Made by a program: the position numbers and the translations under genes. This document shows, in pieces, positions 32,200 to 33,983 of a stretch of DNA of 33,983 nt. The stretch comes from Candidatus Uhrbacteria bacterium (lineage in GTDB: Bacteria; Patescibacteriota; Patescibacteriia; UBA9934; GWF2-40-263): NCBI GenBank assembly GCA_014239775.1, contig JAAZYG010000044.1, positions 1 through 33,983 of the forward strand, in the 5' to 3' direction. The notes beneath the pieces are model-generated. The model searched no databases. It was not told the DNA's origin and saw only the letters and a list, made by a program, of their open reading frames with translations. Position 1 is the stretch's first letter; every line of letters begins with the position of its first letter.

Positions 32200-32751
32200 A
32201 TGGAGCTTATTTTGATTATTATTGTAGCACTGATATTTGGTGCGTTTTGGCTCATTCTAACATATAATGGATTAGTTAGTGTAAAACATCGTGTTGATGA
32301 AGCATGGTCTGACATTGAAGTGCAATTAAAACGTCGTTATGACCTTATTCCAAACATTATTAACACAGTAAAGGGGTATGCCAAACATGAAGAGAATGTT
32401 TTCACAAAAGTAACAGAAGCACGTGTAGCTGCAATGGGATCAAAAACAATGGATGATCATGCAAAAAATGAAAACATGCTTTCAAATACATTAAAATCAC
32501 TTTTTGCAGTTGCTGAGAACTATCCACAACTTCAAGCTTCTGATAATTTCCTACACTTACAACACGAACTTACAGACGCGGAAGATAAAATCCAAGCATC
32601 AAGAAGATTTTATAACAGCAACACAAGAAACTACAACATAAAAGTACAGGTCTTCCCTACAAATCTTATTTCTGGAATGTTTGGTTTTACAAAAAAAGAG
32701 TATTTCGATGCTCCTGATGTAGAACTAGAAAAACCAGAAGTAAAATTCTAA
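32200..32751 (+). CDS. lemA: LemA family protein
   Basis: The 183-residue protein has an N-terminal membrane helix (residues 2-22) followed by the LemA helical domain: YNGLVSVKHRVDEAWSDIEVQLKRRYDLIPNI, YAKHEENVFTKVTEAR, and the C-terminal AEDKIQASRRFYNSNTRNYN and FPTNLISGMFGF segments (quoted in part), all characteristic. The short cytoplasmic N-terminus and exterior helical domain are the known topology. Its biochemical role is unsettled; in many genomes it sits directly beside an HtpX-type M48 protease, as here with 10 bases between, suggesting joint action in membrane protein quality control. Length is normal. Confidence 0.95.
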   Translation: MELILIIIVALIFGAFWLILTYNGLVSVKHRVDEAWSDIEVQLKRRYDLIPNIINTVKGYAKHEENVFTKVTEARVAAMGSKTMDDHAKNENMLSNTLKSLFAVAENYPQLQASDNFLHLQHELTDAEDKIQASRRFYNSNTRNYNIKVQVFPTNLISGMFGFTKKEYFDAPDVELEKPEVKF

Positions 32752-32761
32752 GCACATTGAC

Positions 32762-33418
32762 ATGTATCAACAAATTGCTGCAAACAAAAGAAAGACCTGG
32801 ATACTAATATCTCTCTTTACAATAGTAATTCTAATGCTTGGATGGATATTTGGAGAATGGATGGGTGATGTAAGTGCAGGTATAATTCTTGCAACAATGT
32901 TCTCTGTAATAATGACGCTTTTTGGTTATTACCGTGGAGATAAAGTTGCATTATTTACATCTGGTGCAAAACCTATCAAAAAATCTGACAGTCCTGAACT
33001 GTATAGACTTGTTGAAAACTTATCTATTGCATCAGGCCTACCAACACCAAAAATATATTTAATAGACGACACGTCTCCAAATGCATTTGCAACAGGAAGA
33101 AAGCCAGAATACGCGTCGGTTGCCGTAACTACAGGCTTGCTGAAAATGCTAACAAAACAAGAACTCGAGGGAGTGTTAGCACACGAAATGTCACACATAA
33201 AAAATTATGACATTAGAGTGATGACGATTGTTGTAGTGCTTGTTGGTGTAGTAATGCTTTTATCAGACTGGCTTATGAGATCATTTATCTTTGGTCGTAA
33301 TAACTCAGATTCAAAAAATTCTGGAATACTTATGATAATAGGACTTGTCCTTGCGATTCTGTCACCAATCTTTGCACAACTAATAAAATGGCTGTGTCAA
33401 GATCACGAGAATATCTAG
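32762..33418 (+). CDS. htpX: HtpX-like M48 protease, N-terminal part (frameshifted gene)
   Basis: HtpX is a membrane zinc protease that degrades misfolded membrane proteins. This frame holds the first two membrane helices (11-32, 36-56), the GLPTPKIYLIDD and NAFATGR segments, the HEMSH zinc site at 141-145, and the next hydrophobic segments. It ends abnormally at IKWLCQDHENI, whereas family sequence continues as the SRxREYxAD block carrying the third zinc ligand. That block lies in the next frame beginning at 33388. One base too few in the AAAA run at 33385-33388 explains the break, so the two frames make one gene of about 294 codons. Sequencing error, real mutation or recoding remain possible. 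Confidence 0.88.
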   Translation: MYQQIAANKRKTWILISLFTIVILMLGWIFGEWMGDVSAGIILATMFSVIMTLFGYYRGDKVALFTSGAKPIKKSDSPELYRLVENLSIASGLPTPKIYLIDDTSPNAFATGRKPEYASVAVTTGLLKMLTKQELEGVLAHEMSHIKNYDIRVMTIVVVLVGVVMLLSDWLMRSFIFGRNNSDSKNSGILMIIGLVLAILSPIFAQLIKWLCQDHENI

Positions 33419-33645
33419 CAGATGCATCAGGAGCACTACTAACAAGATATCCTGACGGATTGGCTGGTGCACTAGAAAAAATTGCAAAGTTTGATCAACC
33501 GTTAAAAAAAGCAAATCATGCAACAGCACACATGTTTCTGGCAAATCCATTTGATCCACATGTAACAAAAAAATTTGAATCATTGTTTTCAACTCACCCA
33601 CCCATCAAAGACAGAATTGCTAAACTTAAAAAAATGGGTGCATAA
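33388..33645 (+). CDS. HtpX-like M48 protease, C-terminal part
   Basis: This 85-residue frame opens with SRSREYLADASGALLTRYPDGLAGALEKI, the C-terminal M48 block whose Glu (in REYLAD) is the third zinc ligand (quoted here only as SRSREYLADA). It ends with FSTHPPIKDRIAKLKKMG, the usual HtpX C-terminus. Its ATG overlaps the end of the upstream frame by 31 bases. It is out of frame by one base relative to the first part. On its own it lacks the HExxH and could not be active; reinitiation to make a two-chain enzyme is conceivable but not supported by anything visible. The gene is followed after six bases by the Clp-like ATG. Confidence 0.85.
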   Translation: MAVSRSREYLADASGALLTRYPDGLAGALEKIAKFDQPLKKANHATAHMFLANPFDPHVTKKFESLFSTHPPIKDRIAKLKKMGA

Positions 33646-33651
33646 AAATAT

Positions 33652-33983
33652 ATGTCACATGACATAGTAGATAAATTTTCATCACATCTAAAAAATGTTC
33701 TTACAAGAGCACTGTGTTTTGTGGTTGAAATGAATCAAAAAACAATACAACCAGAACATCTACTATGGGCACTGGCAACCGAAAAAGGATGCATAGGTTC
33801 AGAAATAATAAAAAAAGTAGATATTAAAACGGTGCACCTAAAAAAACTAGTTGGTGCTAAAGCAAAAATTTCAAACTCACTTCCTGAACCTGATCAAATC
33901 ACACTTCACCTATCGGATGATTCCAAAAGAATAGTTGAAAAAGCTGTTTTAACTGCAAATATATATAACCACAAATATGTTGG
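33652..33983 (+). CDS. ClpC-like AAA+ ATPase, N-terminal domain (partial)
   Basis: The window ends inside this gene; 110 codons from ATG 33652 are open. They encode a Clp_N repeat domain: FSSHLKNVLTRALCFVVEMNQ, then IQPEHLLWALATEKGCIGSEI, a hallmark of the ClpA/ClpC/ClpB substrate-binding N-domain (the PEHLLWAL box). The second repeat begins with SDDSKRIVEKAVLTANIYNH. The ATPase domains are not in view, so ClpC cannot be told from ClpA, ClpB or a stand-alone N-domain protein. The call to ClpC is from the known tendency of Patescibacteria to carry it. It follows lemA and htpX, completing a protein-quality-control group. Confidence 0.82.
   Translation, partial: MSHDIVDKFSSHLKNVLTRALCFVVEMNQKTIQPEHLLWALATEKGCIGSEIIKKVDIKTVHLKKLVGAKAKISNSLPEPDQITLHLSDDSKRIVEKAVLTANIYNHKYV

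Overview
The window is an AT-rich bacterial chromosome segment with tightly packed genes, many with 1-8 base overlaps, and TGA used as a stop. Several traits suggest a Patescibacteria (Candidate Phyla Radiation) genome with the standard code: a threonyl-tRNA synthetase without the N-terminal TGS domain, a single-PDZ site-2 protease, a lysine-rich membrane-anchored protein of the baseplate-J-like type seen in that group, DHFR/RibD-type reductase paired with a ThyA-like enzyme, and several large proteins with no recognisable family. This placement is inferred from gene content only; no marker phylogeny was possible. No CRISPR array, insertion sequence, prophage, rRNA or tRNA gene was seen.

Bases 1-5,000 hold a pyrimidine-deoxynucleotide locus: the start of a probable nucleotide deaminase (cut by the window edge), two small unknown genes, a DHFR/RibD-fold reductase, a ThyA-family enzyme with unusual active-site residues, dUTPase and a thymidylate-kinase-like gene, then two multi-pass membrane proteins. 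Bases 5,000-9,000 carry gatB (+) converging on miaB-miaA (-). Bases 8,950-11,910 hold two unrecognised genes, one a 772-residue acidic helical protein, ending in a 22-bp bidirectional terminator shared with thrS.

thrS (-) is preceded by a convincing T-box leader with its own promoter, placed directly after the terminator of an endonuclease/exonuclease/phosphatase-family gene. Further right on the minus strand are the baseplate-J-like membrane protein, dnaE, a small membrane protein, and the rseP-pheS-pheT operon.

From 24,730 to 29,046 (+) is a three-gene unit: a protein joining an HEAGH metallopeptidase-like region to a C-terminal von Willebrand A domain, a 145-residue unknown protein, and a MoxR/CobS-like AAA+ ATPase with an atypical Walker A motif. 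It has the layout of an AAA-vWA chaperone or chelatase pair but matches no named system I can recognise. Between it and tyrS lies an approximately 375-base interval without a convincing gene, bounded on the minus strand by a near-consensus promoter and an intrinsic terminator and full of inverted repeats. I read this as a candidate structured non-coding RNA and consider it, together with the AAA-vWA unit, the best candidate for something undescribed.

The right end has tyrS and a phosphohexomutase (-), then a plus-strand proteostasis group: lemA, an htpX-type protease split by a frameshift, and the N-terminal domain of a ClpC-like ATPase running off the edge.
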